This document shows, piece by piece, positions 37,937 through 45,961 of a stretch of 64,000 bases of DNA (its first letter is position 1; each line of letters starts with the position of its first letter). Made by a program: the position numbers and the translations under genes. The notes below the pieces were generated by a model, which searched no databases, had not been told where the DNA came from, and saw nothing but the letters and a program-made list of their open reading frames with translations. The stretch comes from JBKHXF01 sp046566145 (GTDB lineage: Bacteria; Actinomycetota; Nitriliruptoria; Nitriliruptorales; Nitriliruptoraceae), in contig JBKHXF010000008.1 of the NCBI GenBank assembly GCA_046566145.1, positions 186,001-250,000 on the forward strand. Reading direction: 5' to 3'.

Positions 37937-39505
37937 ATGCTGCGCTCCCGACTGACCCGCCTGCTGACCGCTGCCGCGATGGCCGTGGGCCTCGCGTCGA
38001 GCACCGCGGCCCTGCCGTCGGTGCCGGTGCTGATGAGCGACAACGTCGAGCTCGTCGGCGCCGTCCCGGAGCCGGGCATCGTCGCCGTCACCTTCGACCC
38101 GCTGAAGCCGGTGGCGTACGGCACCGGTGCCTCCGGCGTGGTCACCTACGACGTGACCAACCCGACGCTGCCGCGCCCGCTCGGCCGGCTCGCGCTGCCG
38201 CACTTCTCCAACGAGAACGTGAAGCTCGGCGTGCGTGAGGACGGCACCCGGCTGATCCTCATCGGGGTCGAGACCTTCGGCGCCGGCACGAACGGCTCCG
38301 CGTCCACCGGCAACGGCTTCTACGTCGTCGACGTGACCAACCCCGCGGCGCCGCGCCTCGCCTCGTCCCGCACCACCGGGTCGGGCAACCGCACCCACAC
38401 GATGTTCTGCGCGGACGCGGGCTGCACCGTCGCCTACAACTCGGGCACCAACGGGTTCACCATCTGGGACCTGACGGACATCAACGCGCCGATGCGCGTG
38501 CCGGTGACCGGGATCAACCGCGCCGGAAACGAGGACAAGTGGACCTCGCCGGTCATCGCGACCACCAACGGCACGTTCAACGGCACCGGCCACGACTGGG
38601 ACCTCGACGGGGCGGGCGTCGCCTGGCTCTCGGGTGCCGCCGGCATCACCGCCTTCGACGTCTCCGACCCGAAGGCGCCGCGCATCCTGAACTCGTCCGA
38701 CTTCCGGGGCCGGAGCGCCGAGTTCAACAAGTACATCATCCACAACTCGCAGCGCCCCGACGCCGAGTCGTTCGTGAGCCGACCGGACGACGAGGTCTAC
38801 ACCTACGAGCAGGGCATGCCCGGGCAGCTCGCGGGGCCCGCGACCCCCGAGGAGGTCGCCGAGGCCGGCATCCGGGCCGGTGAGATCGTGTTCGTCACCG
38901 AGGAGGACATCACCGTCGGCCAGCAGGGTCGGTGCGGCAAGCGTGGTGGGTTCCAGGCGTGGCACGTCCAGCAGCTCGACGCTGACGTGTACGAGTCGAC
39001 GACCAACCCGGAGCGCAAGCCGTTCAGCGGGTCCATCACCGCCATCGGGAAGTGGACCACCGAGGCCAACTACGACGCGAACGACCCGCTGACCAACTCG
39101 AACGTCGCGGCGCTCTGCTCGGCGCACTACTTCGACATCCACTCGGAGCAGAACATCGCCGCGCAGGCCTGGTACAACCAGGGCATCCGGTTCCTCGACG
39201 CCCGTGACCCGAGCGACATCACGCAGCTCGGCTACTACATCACCGGTGGCCAGCAGGCGTTCGGCGCCAAGTGGGTCCCGGAGTACGGCCCGGACGGCAA
39301 GCAGACCGGTCGCGACACGAACCTCGTCTACACCGAGGACCCGGCCCGCGGGATCGAGATCCTGCGCGTCGAGCTCCCCGAGGAGGGCGAGGACAGCGTC
39401 CCGGTCCGCGCCCCGATCCTGCGCGAGTGGTTCGTCCAGGCGGCCGCCGTCTCCGAGGACGACCTCGTCCCGGGCTTCGGCTACGCCTGCCGCCTCGCCG
39501 GCTGA
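37937..39505 (+). CDS. Secreted LVIVD-repeat protein, tandem paralogue B
   Basis: A 522-residue exported protein, near-copy of the preceding gene. They share PSVPVLMS, VELVGA, ENVKLGVREDGTR, EFNKYIIHNSQRP, GGFQAWHVQQLDADVY, TQLGYYITGGQ, VYTEDPARGIEILRV and the C-terminal YACRLAG. Differences cluster in a 20-residue insertion (around INRAGNEDKWTSPVIATTNG) and in the region after the HNSQRP segment. The signal peptide is LTAAAMAVGLASSTAALPS. The ATG at 37937 has GAGAGG upstream. A bidirectional terminator follows. Conservation of surface-exposed histidine and cysteine motifs between the copies suggests a retained function, but none is known. Confidence 0.85.
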   Translation: MLRSRLTRLLTAAAMAVGLASSTAALPSVPVLMSDNVELVGAVPEPGIVAVTFDPLKPVAYGTGASGVVTYDVTNPTLPRPLGRLALPHFSNENVKLGVREDGTRLILIGVETFGAGTNGSASTGNGFYVVDVTNPAAPRLASSRTTGSGNRTHTMFCADAGCTVAYNSGTNGFTIWDLTDINAPMRVPVTGINRAGNEDKWTSPVIATTNGTFNGTGHDWDLDGAGVAWLSGAAGITAFDVSDPKAPRILNSSDFRGRSAEFNKYIIHNSQRPDAESFVSRPDDEVYTYEQGMPGQLAGPATPEEVAEAGIRAGEIVFVTEEDITVGQQGRCGKRGGFQAWHVQQLDADVYESTTNPERKPFSGSITAIGKWTTEANYDANDPLTNSNVAALCSAHYFDIHSEQNIAAQAWYNQGIRFLDARDPSDITQLGYYITGGQQAFGAKWVPEYGPDGKQTGRDTNLVYTEDPARGIEILRVELPEEGEDSVPVRAPILREWFVQAAAVSEDDLVPGFGYACRLAG

Positions 39506-39527
39506 CACCAGCACCTCGCAGCACCTC

Positions 39528-39557
39528 GACCGCCCCGGGCACCCGCCCGGGGCGGTC
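39528..39557. terminator. Bidirectional terminator hairpin between LVIVD paralogue B and hrpB
   Basis: GACCGCCCCGGG (39528-39539) pairs perfectly with CCCGGGGCGGTC (39546-39557) around a six-base loop, between two convergent genes. No U tract, as usual in high-GC actinobacteria. Confidence 0.75.
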
Positions 39558-39577
39558 GCACGTCCCGGCCCGACCGG

Positions 39578-42133
39578 TCAGGCGCGCCGCGTGGTCCGGG
39601 CGGTCGGCACGGCCGTGCTCGGGTCCTCCGGCCAGGGATGCTTCGGGTAGCGGCCGCGCAGCTCGGCGCGGACCTCCGGGTAGCCGCGCTCCCAGAACCC
39701 GGCGAGGTCGGTGGTGACCTGCACCGGCCGGCGCGCCGGCGACAGCAGGTGCACGGTGACCGGGACCCGCCCGTCGGCGACGGTCGGGGTCTGCGTGGCG
39801 CCGAACAGCTCCTGCAGCTTCACGGGCAGCACGGGGCCCTCGACCGGGTCCCACGTCAGCCGCACCCGTGAGCCCGACGGGACCTCGAGGTGGGTCGGGG
39901 CGAGCTCGTCGAGGCGGCGCACCCGCTCCCACCCGATCCGCCCGGCGAGGGCGTCGCGCAGCGGGACGCGCCCGAGGTGGCCGACCCGCCGCACGCCCGC
40001 GAGGAACGGCACGAGCCACCTCTCGAGCTCGGCGAGGAGCGCGTCGTCGTCCATCGCCGGCCAGCCCTGGTCGGCGAGGTGGTGGTGCAGGAACCCGGCG
40101 CGCGCGACGAGGTCGCGCGTGTCGCGGTCCCACGGCAGCAGGTGCAGCCCGCGCCGGCGGATGCCCGTCACCAGGGCGGCGGCCACGGCGTCGGGGTCGG
40201 GGTCGTCGAGGTGGCCCTCGGCCAGCACGAGCGCCCCGAGCCGCTCCCGTCGGACCGCGGCCACGTCGCCGGCGGCGTCGTCCCATGCGACGTGCTGCTC
40301 GCGGACGAGGTGGTGCCCGAGGACGTCGCGCAGGTCGGCCTCGTCGACGCCGGCGGCGAGGTGCACGCGGGCGTCGCGCTCGCCGGCGTCGACGGACGCG
40401 ACGACGAGCAGGTCCTCCCCGGCGAGCACGTCGGCCTCGGGCAGCACGGCACCCCGGCCGCCGGCGAGCACGAACCGGCCACGCCCGTCGCCGCGCCGGC
40501 GGGCGACCCGGTCCGGGTAGGCGAGCACGAGCACCCGGCCGACCGCGTCGAGATCGCCCGGCCGGTCCCCCAGGTCCTGGCCGGTGAGGGCGGCCGCGGC
40601 CCGCCGCAGCCGCCGCGCCTCGTCCCGTGCCCGCCGGAGCGCCCCCCGGGACACCTGCGTGCCGGGGCCCGCGCCGGCGACGTCGCCCCGCAGCAGGCGC
40701 ACCCGGGTCGCGAGGTCGGCGACGGACACGTCCCGGTCGGTGGTGACGACGTCGCGGTCGGCGAGGAGGGCGGCGAGGTCGCACGCGAGCCCGGCCCGCT
40801 CCCCCGCCGCGAGCACCATGTGGGCGAGGCGGGGGTGGGTCGGCAGGTCGGCGAGGCGCCGGCCGTGGTCGGTGATGCGGCCGTCGCCGTCGAGGGCGTC
40901 GAGGTCGGCGAGCAGGGCGGTGGCCTGGGCCCAGGCGGCCGCCGGTGGCCGGTCGAGCAGCAGCAGGTCGTCGACGTCGGCGCCCCAGTCGGCCACCTCG
41001 AGCGCGAAGCCGGCGAGGTCCTCCTGCGCGAGCGCCGGCGTCCGGTGGGCGGCGAGGCCGGCGTGCTCCCGCTCGGGCCACAGCCGCACGCACCGGCCCG
41101 GCCGGACCCGTCCCGCACGTCCGGCGCGCTGGTCGGCCCGGTCGCGGCTGACCCGCACGGTCACGAGCCGCGACATGCCCGAGGTCGGGTCGAACCGGGG
41201 CTCGCGCGCCAGGCCCGCGTCGACGACGCAGGTCACGCCCTCGATGGTCAGCGACGACTCGGCCACGTCGGTGGACAGCACCACCTTGCGGGTGCCCGTG
41301 GCCGCCGGCGCGATCGCGGCGTCCTGCGCGTCGGGCGGCAGCGAGCCGTGCAGCGGGGTCACCACGACGTCGGGGGGCGTGCGTCCCTCGAGCGCCTCGC
41401 CGACCCAGCGGATCTCGCGCGCCCCGGGGAGGAACACGAGCACGTCGCCCTCGGGACCGGCGGCGAGCGCCTCGAGGACGGCGTCGGCGACCGGCGGGGC
41501 CACCTCGGAGCGCCGCCCGCCCGGCGGGACGGACGGCCCGACGTGCACCACCTCGACGGGGTGCAGGCGACCGTCGGAGCGCACCGCCGGCGCGTCGAGC
41601 AGGTCCCGCACCCGCGCGCCGTCGAGCGTCGCGGACATGACGACCAGCGCGAGGTCGTCGCGCAGGGCCGCGACGTCCGCCGAGAACGCCAGGCCCAGGT
41701 CAGCCTCGAGCGAGCGTTCGTGGAACTCGTCGAGCACGACGCAGGCGACGCCGGCGAGCGACGGGTCGCGCTGCAGGCGCCGCACCAGCACCCCCTCGGT
41801 GACGACCTCGACCCGGGTCGCCGCGGAGGTCCGTCGGTCGTCGCGGGTGGTGACGCCGACGACCCCGCCGAGGCGGTCGCCGACGAGCGCGGCCATGCGG
41901 CGGGCCGCGGCGCGGGCGGCGACCCGGCGGGGCTCGAGCACCACCACGCGGCCGTCGCGGCCCTCGGACTCGAGCGCGGCGGCGAGCGCCAGCGGCACCA
42001 GGGTGGTCTTGCCCGCGCCGGCGGGGGCCTCGACCACCACCCGCCCGTGCTGCCGGACGGCGGCGGCGACGTCGTCGAGCACGGCCGCGACGGGCAGGTC
42101 GCGGACGTGCTCGGGGATGCGCAGGGGGCTCAC
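39578..42133 (-). CDS. hrpB: HrpB-type ATP-dependent RNA helicase
   Basis: DEAH-family helicase of 851 residues. Motif I is EAPAGAGKTTLVPLAL, motif Ia is VVLEPRRVAARAAARRMA, motif II is VVLDEFHERS (DEFH), motif III is VMSATLDG, and motif VI is RADQRAGRAGRVRPG. The HrpB-specific C-terminal part ends with KLQELFGATQTPTVADGRVP, then HLLSPARRPVQVTTDLAGFW and YPKHPWPEDP, the hallmark ending. The natural role is unclear. The GTG at 42133 sits seven bases after TAGCGT with no ribosome site, so it is probably leaderless. Confidence 0.95.
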   Translation of the reverse strand: MSPLRIPEHVRDLPVAAVLDDVAAAVRQHGRVVVEAPAGAGKTTLVPLALAAALESEGRDGRVVVLEPRRVAARAAARRMAALVGDRLGGVVGVTTRDDRRTSAATRVEVVTEGVLVRRLQRDPSLAGVACVVLDEFHERSLEADLGLAFSADVAALRDDLALVVMSATLDGARVRDLLDAPAVRSDGRLHPVEVVHVGPSVPPGGRRSEVAPPVADAVLEALAAGPEGDVLVFLPGAREIRWVGEALEGRTPPDVVVTPLHGSLPPDAQDAAIAPAATGTRKVVLSTDVAESSLTIEGVTCVVDAGLAREPRFDPTSGMSRLVTVRVSRDRADQRAGRAGRVRPGRCVRLWPEREHAGLAAHRTPALAQEDLAGFALEVADWGADVDDLLLLDRPPAAAWAQATALLADLDALDGDGRITDHGRRLADLPTHPRLAHMVLAAGERAGLACDLAALLADRDVVTTDRDVSVADLATRVRLLRGDVAGAGPGTQVSRGALRRARDEARRLRRAAAALTGQDLGDRPGDLDAVGRVLVLAYPDRVARRRGDGRGRFVLAGGRGAVLPEADVLAGEDLLVVASVDAGERDARVHLAAGVDEADLRDVLGHHLVREQHVAWDDAAGDVAAVRRERLGALVLAEGHLDDPDPDAVAAALVTGIRRRGLHLLPWDRDTRDLVARAGFLHHHLADQGWPAMDDDALLAELERWLVPFLAGVRRVGHLGRVPLRDALAGRIGWERVRRLDELAPTHLEVPSGSRVRLTWDPVEGPVLPVKLQELFGATQTPTVADGRVPVTVHLLSPARRPVQVTTDLAGFWERGYPEVRAELRGRYPKHPWPEDPSTAVPTARTTRRA

Positions 42134-42140
42134 GGCGACG

Positions 42141-42146
42141 ACGCTA
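42141..42146 (-). promoter_or_regulatory. Leaderless promoter -10 (TAGCGT) of hrpB
   Basis: TAGCGT, seven bases, then the GTG start on the minus strand. Confidence 0.5.
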
Positions 42147-42256
42147 CCGAGCCGGCGACGGGGGTCGCGGGCGCCTCGCGTTCACGGCGGGCCTGGCCGC
42201 CCCGCGGGTGCACCCGGACATGCCGGTGCCGGCGCCGCCCGTCTGCTGATGCGCTG

Positions 42257-42790
42257 TCAGGCGGCCTCGGCTGTGTCGGCCGGGGCCGCCGTGCGCGCCT
42301 CGACGACCTCCGCGAGCACGCCGTCGACGAGCTCACGGGGGTCGGCGTCGTCCTCCAGCGCCGCGTCCAGCTCGGTGCACAGCCGCTGCATCGCCCGGTC
42401 GAGGGTCCGGTGCTCGCTCACCGACAGCCCACGGTCGCGCAGCTCGCGTCGGACCGTCAGGTCGCGCACCACGGCGGCGATCCCATGCACGTCGCCGGCG
42501 TGCAGCCGCGCGTCGTTCTTGGCGCGCAGCCCTCGCCAGTTCGCGTCGAGCGCCGCCGGCTCCGCGCGCAGCTCGTCCATCACGCCGGGGACGTCGTCCG
42601 CGCCGATGACCCCGCGCAGGTCCGCGTCGGCCTCGCCGTCGAGGGGGACGTGCAGGACGAGGTCGTCCTGCGGCCGCGAGAGCACCAGGTAGGTCCGCTC
42701 GACACCGGCCACCTCCCGTTCGGTCCGCTCGGTCACGGTCGTCAGACCGTGCGCCGGGTGGATGACCTTCGTGCCGGGTGCGAACTCCAC
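42257..42790 (-). CDS. carD: CarD family transcription factor
   Basis: A 177-residue CarD/CdnL protein that binds the RNA polymerase beta subunit and stabilises open promoter complexes, especially for ribosomal genes. The N-terminal RNAP-interaction Tudor-like domain is EFAPGTKVIHPAHGLTTVTE and YLVLSRPQDDLVLHVPLD. The helical C-terminal DNA-binding part has ALDANWRGLRAKNDARLHAG, VVRDLTVRRELRDRGLSVSE and the start of its final helix. The GTG at 42790 has CAGGAG upstream. In many actinobacteria ispD and ispF follow carD; here hrpB follows instead. Confidence 0.93.
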   Translation of the reverse strand: MEFAPGTKVIHPAHGLTTVTERTEREVAGVERTYLVLSRPQDDLVLHVPLDGEADADLRGVIGADDVPGVMDELRAEPAALDANWRGLRAKNDARLHAGDVHGIAAVVRDLTVRRELRDRGLSVSEHRTLDRAMQRLCTELDAALEDDADPRELVDGVLAEVVEARTAAPADTAEAA

Positions 42791-43064
42791 GGTGCTCCTG
42801 TGCGTCGGTGGTTGCTGCCTCAGGGACGCGGTCGGCCCGTGGACGGCCGCTGACGAGCCGACGGCGAACGGGCGAACGACGTCACCCCACCACCGTACGA
42901 CCGGACGGTGGCCGCGCAAGGGCGTGACCCCGTCCGTCGGTGCATCGTCGTCCCGATGGCCGGTCGGACGTGGCCCGCGTGGGGCATCGCGCCACCGCCG
43001 GCGCGGGGGGATGCTCGGTGGTGCGCTCCCACCACGTGCCCTCGCCGACGAGGAGCACCACGAG

Positions 43065-43478
43065 ATGAGCACCACCACCCAGGAGCTGCACCGCGAGATG
43101 TTCGACTGCGTCCAGCAGCGCGACATCGGCCGGCTGCGGAGCCTCTTCCACGACGACTACGTCTACAGCGGGCCGGACGGGGTCGAGCACAAGGGCGCGG
43201 ACGCCGCCGTCGAGATCGCCGAGATGTACCTCGCGGCCTTCCCGGACCTGCGCTTCGAGGTCCTCCACCAGCACGAGCTCGGGTACGCGTCGATCATCGA
43301 GCTCGTCGCGCACGGCACCCACCGGGGCGAGCTCCAGGGCATCGCGCCGACCGGGCGCCACGCCGACGTGCCGGTGTGCAACGTCATCGAGGTGAAGGAC
43401 GGACGCATCCTGCGGGAGCGGGAGTACTTCGACACCGCCGTGATGCTGACCCAGCTCGGCGTGATGGACCCGATGTAG
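43065..43478 (+). CDS. SnoaL-like/ester cyclase family protein
   Basis: A 137-residue alpha+beta barrel protein of the NTF2 superfamily. Typical SnoaL-like stretches are MFDCVQQRDIGRLRSLFHDD, GADAAVEIAEMYLAAFPDLR, FEVLHQHELGYASIIELVAH, GTHRGELQGIAPTGRHADVP, and the closing CNVIEVKDGRILREREYFD. Members are ketosteroid isomerase-like, polyketide cyclases or unknown enzymes. There is no polyketide cluster here. The ATG at 43065 has AGGAG nine bases upstream. The 274-bp divergent spacer to carD holds no gene; its only visible structure is a 7-bp inverted repeat at 42890-42911. Confidence 0.82.
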   Translation: MSTTTQELHREMFDCVQQRDIGRLRSLFHDDYVYSGPDGVEHKGADAAVEIAEMYLAAFPDLRFEVLHQHELGYASIIELVAHGTHRGELQGIAPTGRHADVPVCNVIEVKDGRILREREYFDTAVMLTQLGVMDPM

Positions 43479-43565
43479 GCACCGCACCCGGGGGTGTGTG
43501 TGCAGCGGTGGACTCCCGACATCGGCTGTTCACCGGGCCGTGGCGGGTCCGTCCCCTGCGCTCCG

Positions 43566-43571
43566 TAGCGT
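43566..43571 (+). promoter_or_regulatory. -10 element (TAGCGT) of the glycerophosphodiesterase gene
   Basis: TAGCGT lies 39 bases before the GTG start, leaving a leader with an AGGGG ribosome site. Confidence 0.45.
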
Positions 43572-43610
43572 CCGGCGACACCTGGACGCACCACACCGGA
43601 GGGGATCCCC

Positions 43611-44672
43611 GTGCGCCGCCTCACCACCGTCCCGACGGCGCTCGGCGCCGTCCTCGCCGCCCTGGCCGTCGGCAGCGTCGCGTTCGCGCCGGCGGCCGTC
43701 GAGCGCCCGGTGCTGGTCATCGCGCACCGCGGCGCGTCGGGCACCGCGCCCGAGCACACCTTCGCGGCCAACGACCGCGCCGTGGCGATGGACGTCGACA
43801 TGCTGGAGTGCGACCTCCAGCTCACCGCAGACGACGTGCTGGTCTGCGTCCACGACACCACCGTGGACCGGACCTCCGACGGCACCGGCCGGGTCGACGC
43901 CGCCACGCTCGCCGAGCTGCGACGGCTCGACTGGGGGTCGTGGTTCTCCCCCGAGTTCGCGGGCGAGGCGATCGTGCCGTTCGAGGAGCAGCTCGACTGC
44001 TACCTGCGGACCGACCCGCGCACCCGCTTCCACGTCGAGACCAAGGGGCCCGACACCTACGACGGGCGCATGGAGTCCCTGCTCGTCGAGCTCCTCGAGC
44101 GCAAGGGCCTGCTCGCCACCGGCGACGAGGACGCCCGCACCTCGACGGTGGTCGTGCAGTCCTTCGACCCGGAGTCGCTCCGCCTCGTCCGCGAGACCGC
44201 GCCGACGCTGCCGACGGCGTTGCTGTGGCCGTCGTTCTCGACGACCGTGACGCCGGCGCTGCTCGAGGCGCAGGCGCGCTTCCCGCTCGGCATGCTCCCC
44301 GAATTCGCCGACGTGGCCGCCCCGAGCGCCGCGGTCGTGCGCGCCGACCCGCTGCTGGTCGAGCGGTTCCACCTCAACGGGCACGACGTCCACACCTACA
44401 CGGTCAACGACACCGCCACCATGCAGGCGATGGTGGACGCCGGGGTCGACGGGGTGTTCACGAACTTCCCGGACCGGCTGCGCGACGTGGTCGACGCCGC
44501 CGGCGTCGGCACCGACCCCGCCACGCGTCCCGACCCGAGGGCGGAGACGGGGTGTCCGGAGGTCCGGGGTCGGGTGACGGGGCCGGACGGGCCCGGCGAC
44601 GTCTGGGGCCCCGCCCCGGGCGGTCGGGGCGTCGTCCTCGTCGACGCGGTGGAGGACCGCGACGCGGGCTGA
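43611..44672 (+). CDS. Secreted glycerophosphodiester phosphodiesterase
   Basis: A 353-residue GDPD-family phospholipase-type enzyme that splits glycerophosphodiesters to glycerol 3-phosphate and an alcohol. The signal peptide is about residues 7-28. The active site shows VLVIAHRGASGTAPEHTF (His39, Arg40), ECDLQLTADDVLVCVHD with Glu and Asp metal ligands and the second histidine, then FHVETKG and HTYTVNDTATMQAMVDAGVD near the end of the barrel. After residue 295 a 58-residue proline/glycine-rich tail is unusual for the family. The GTG at 43611 has GGAGGGG upstream. Confidence 0.92.
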   Translation: MRRLTTVPTALGAVLAALAVGSVAFAPAAVERPVLVIAHRGASGTAPEHTFAANDRAVAMDVDMLECDLQLTADDVLVCVHDTTVDRTSDGTGRVDAATLAELRRLDWGSWFSPEFAGEAIVPFEEQLDCYLRTDPRTRFHVETKGPDTYDGRMESLLVELLERKGLLATGDEDARTSTVVVQSFDPESLRLVRETAPTLPTALLWPSFSTTVTPALLEAQARFPLGMLPEFADVAAPSAAVVRADPLLVERFHLNGHDVHTYTVNDTATMQAMVDAGVDGVFTNFPDRLRDVVDAAGVGTDPATRPDPRAETGCPEVRGRVTGPDGPGDVWGPAPGGRGVVLVDAVEDRDAG

Positions 44673-44763
44673 TCCGCCGGCGCACGGGCGGGAACGGGTG
44701 CGGCAGGCGTGGCGTTGCCCTGCTACGAACCCTGCACGCACCCTCGTGAGACAGGACCCGCCC

Positions 44764-45462
44764 GTGCTGTTCGGCCGCGCCCGCACCACCCAGATCATCA
44801 CCCCCGACACCGCCCTGCCGGGACGCGACACGCCCATGCCCATCTCGGGCATCCACGCGGTGCTCGGCACCGACATGCGCGACCTCCCCGACGACGTCGA
44901 GGTCCTGTACGTCGCGATGGGCTGCTTCTGGGGTGCGGAGCGCTTCTTCTGGCAGCAGCCCGGGGTGCACACCACGGCCGTCGGGTACGCGGCCGGGTGG
45001 ACACCGAACCCGACCTACGAGGAGTCCTGCACCGGCCGCACCGGCTCGACCGAGGCGGTCCTGGTCGCGTACCGACCAGACGAGGTCGACCTCGAGCAGC
45101 TGCTGAAGCTGTTCTGGGAGAACCACGACCCGACGACCCCGAACCGGCAGGGCAACGACGTCGGGACGCAGTACCGCTCGGGCGTCTACTGGACCACGCC
45201 GGAGCAGGGCGAGGCCGTGCGCGCCTCCGCCGAGCGCTACCAGCGGGCGCTCACCAAGGCGGGCTTCGGCACGATCTCGACGGAGCTGCTGCCGATGGAG
45301 CAGGCTGGCGACGGCCGCTTCTACTACGCCGAGGAGTACCACCAGCAGTACCTGCACAAGAACCCCAACGGGTACTGCAACCACGGGTTCTGCCAGGTCG
45401 CCTACGACGCGGCGGCGCACGGCCAGGACGGCCCGACCCGGGTCGAGCTCCCCGGCGCCTGA
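44764..45462 (+). CDS. msrA: Peptide methionine-S-sulfoxide reductase MsrA
   Basis: A 232-residue enzyme that repairs the S form of methionine sulfoxide. It follows E. coli MsrA throughout: TALPGRDTPMP near the start, the catalytic cysteine Cys54 in AMGCFWGAERFFWQ, GYAAGWTPNPTYEESCTGRTG, LFWENHDPTTPNRQGNDVGT, and YYAEEYHQQYLHKNPNGYC with the resolving cysteines in the C-terminal NGYCNHGFCQV. The GTG at 44764 matches the E. coli start and follows ACAGGA. The MsrB gene lies about 6 kb away on the other strand. Confidence 0.95.
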   Translation: MLFGRARTTQIITPDTALPGRDTPMPISGIHAVLGTDMRDLPDDVEVLYVAMGCFWGAERFFWQQPGVHTTAVGYAAGWTPNPTYEESCTGRTGSTEAVLVAYRPDEVDLEQLLKLFWENHDPTTPNRQGNDVGTQYRSGVYWTTPEQGEAVRASAERYQRALTKAGFGTISTELLPMEQAGDGRFYYAEEYHQQYLHKNPNGYCNHGFCQVAYDAAAHGQDGPTRVELPGA

Positions 45463-45527
45463 CGCGCCCCACGGCGACGGGGGGACGGGCACGCCGGGCG
45501 GGTCCGGGTGACGAACGAGGCGACGGC

Positions 45528-45533
45528 TAGGGT
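45528..45533 (+). promoter_or_regulatory. -10 element (TAGGGT) of the DUF1499 gene
   Basis: TAGGGT, seven bases, then an in-frame GTG at 45541. This either starts a leaderless longer form or gives a 51-base leader carrying the GAGGAG used by the GTG at 45592. Confidence 0.45.
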
Positions 45534-45591
45534 CGGACCCGTGCGTCCCGCCCGCCGTCCCGCCCCTGCCGTCCCGCTCGAGGAGCTGCAC

Positions 45592-45960
45592 GTGCCCAGC
45601 CGCATCACGCCCTGCCCCGACGACTCGCAGAAGTGCGTCTCGACGCTCAACACGTCGGGCTATCCGGCCTTCGAGCCGGTGCCGTACACGTGCACGGCGG
45701 ACGAGGCGATGGCGGCCGTCGAGGCCGTGGTCGCCGACTTCCCGCGGACGAAGGTCACGAGTCGGGAGCCCGGCTACCTGGCGACGACCTTCACCACCCT
45801 GGTGTTCCGCTTCACGGACACCGTCGAGTTCGAGCTCGACGACGAGGCCAAGGTCGTGCACTTCCGCTCCGAGTCCGTCCCCTACGCGGGCTCGGACCTC
45901 GGCGCGAACCGCAAGCGGATGACGGCGGTCCGGGCGGCGCTGGTCGAGCGACTCGGCTGA
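45592..45960 (+). CDS. DUF1499 family protein
   Basis: A 122-residue protein of unknown function. The family pattern is visible as PCPDDSQKCVSTL (the conserved CPxxxxxCVS start), YTCTADEAMAAVEAVVADFP, YLATTFTTLVFRFTDTVEFE, VHFRSESVPYAGSDLGANRK, and a final helix ending with RMTAVRAALVERLG. Members occur widely in bacteria and plants, often with membrane or oxidative-stress links. The GTG at 45592 has GAGGAG seven bases upstream. A longer form from the GTG at 45541 would add 17 Arg/Pro-rich residues and fits a leaderless promoter. Confidence 0.8.
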   Translation: MPSRITPCPDDSQKCVSTLNTSGYPAFEPVPYTCTADEAMAAVEAVVADFPRTKVTSREPGYLATTFTTLVFRFTDTVEFELDDEAKVVHFRSESVPYAGSDLGANRKRMTAVRAALVERLG

Positions 45961-45961
45961 G

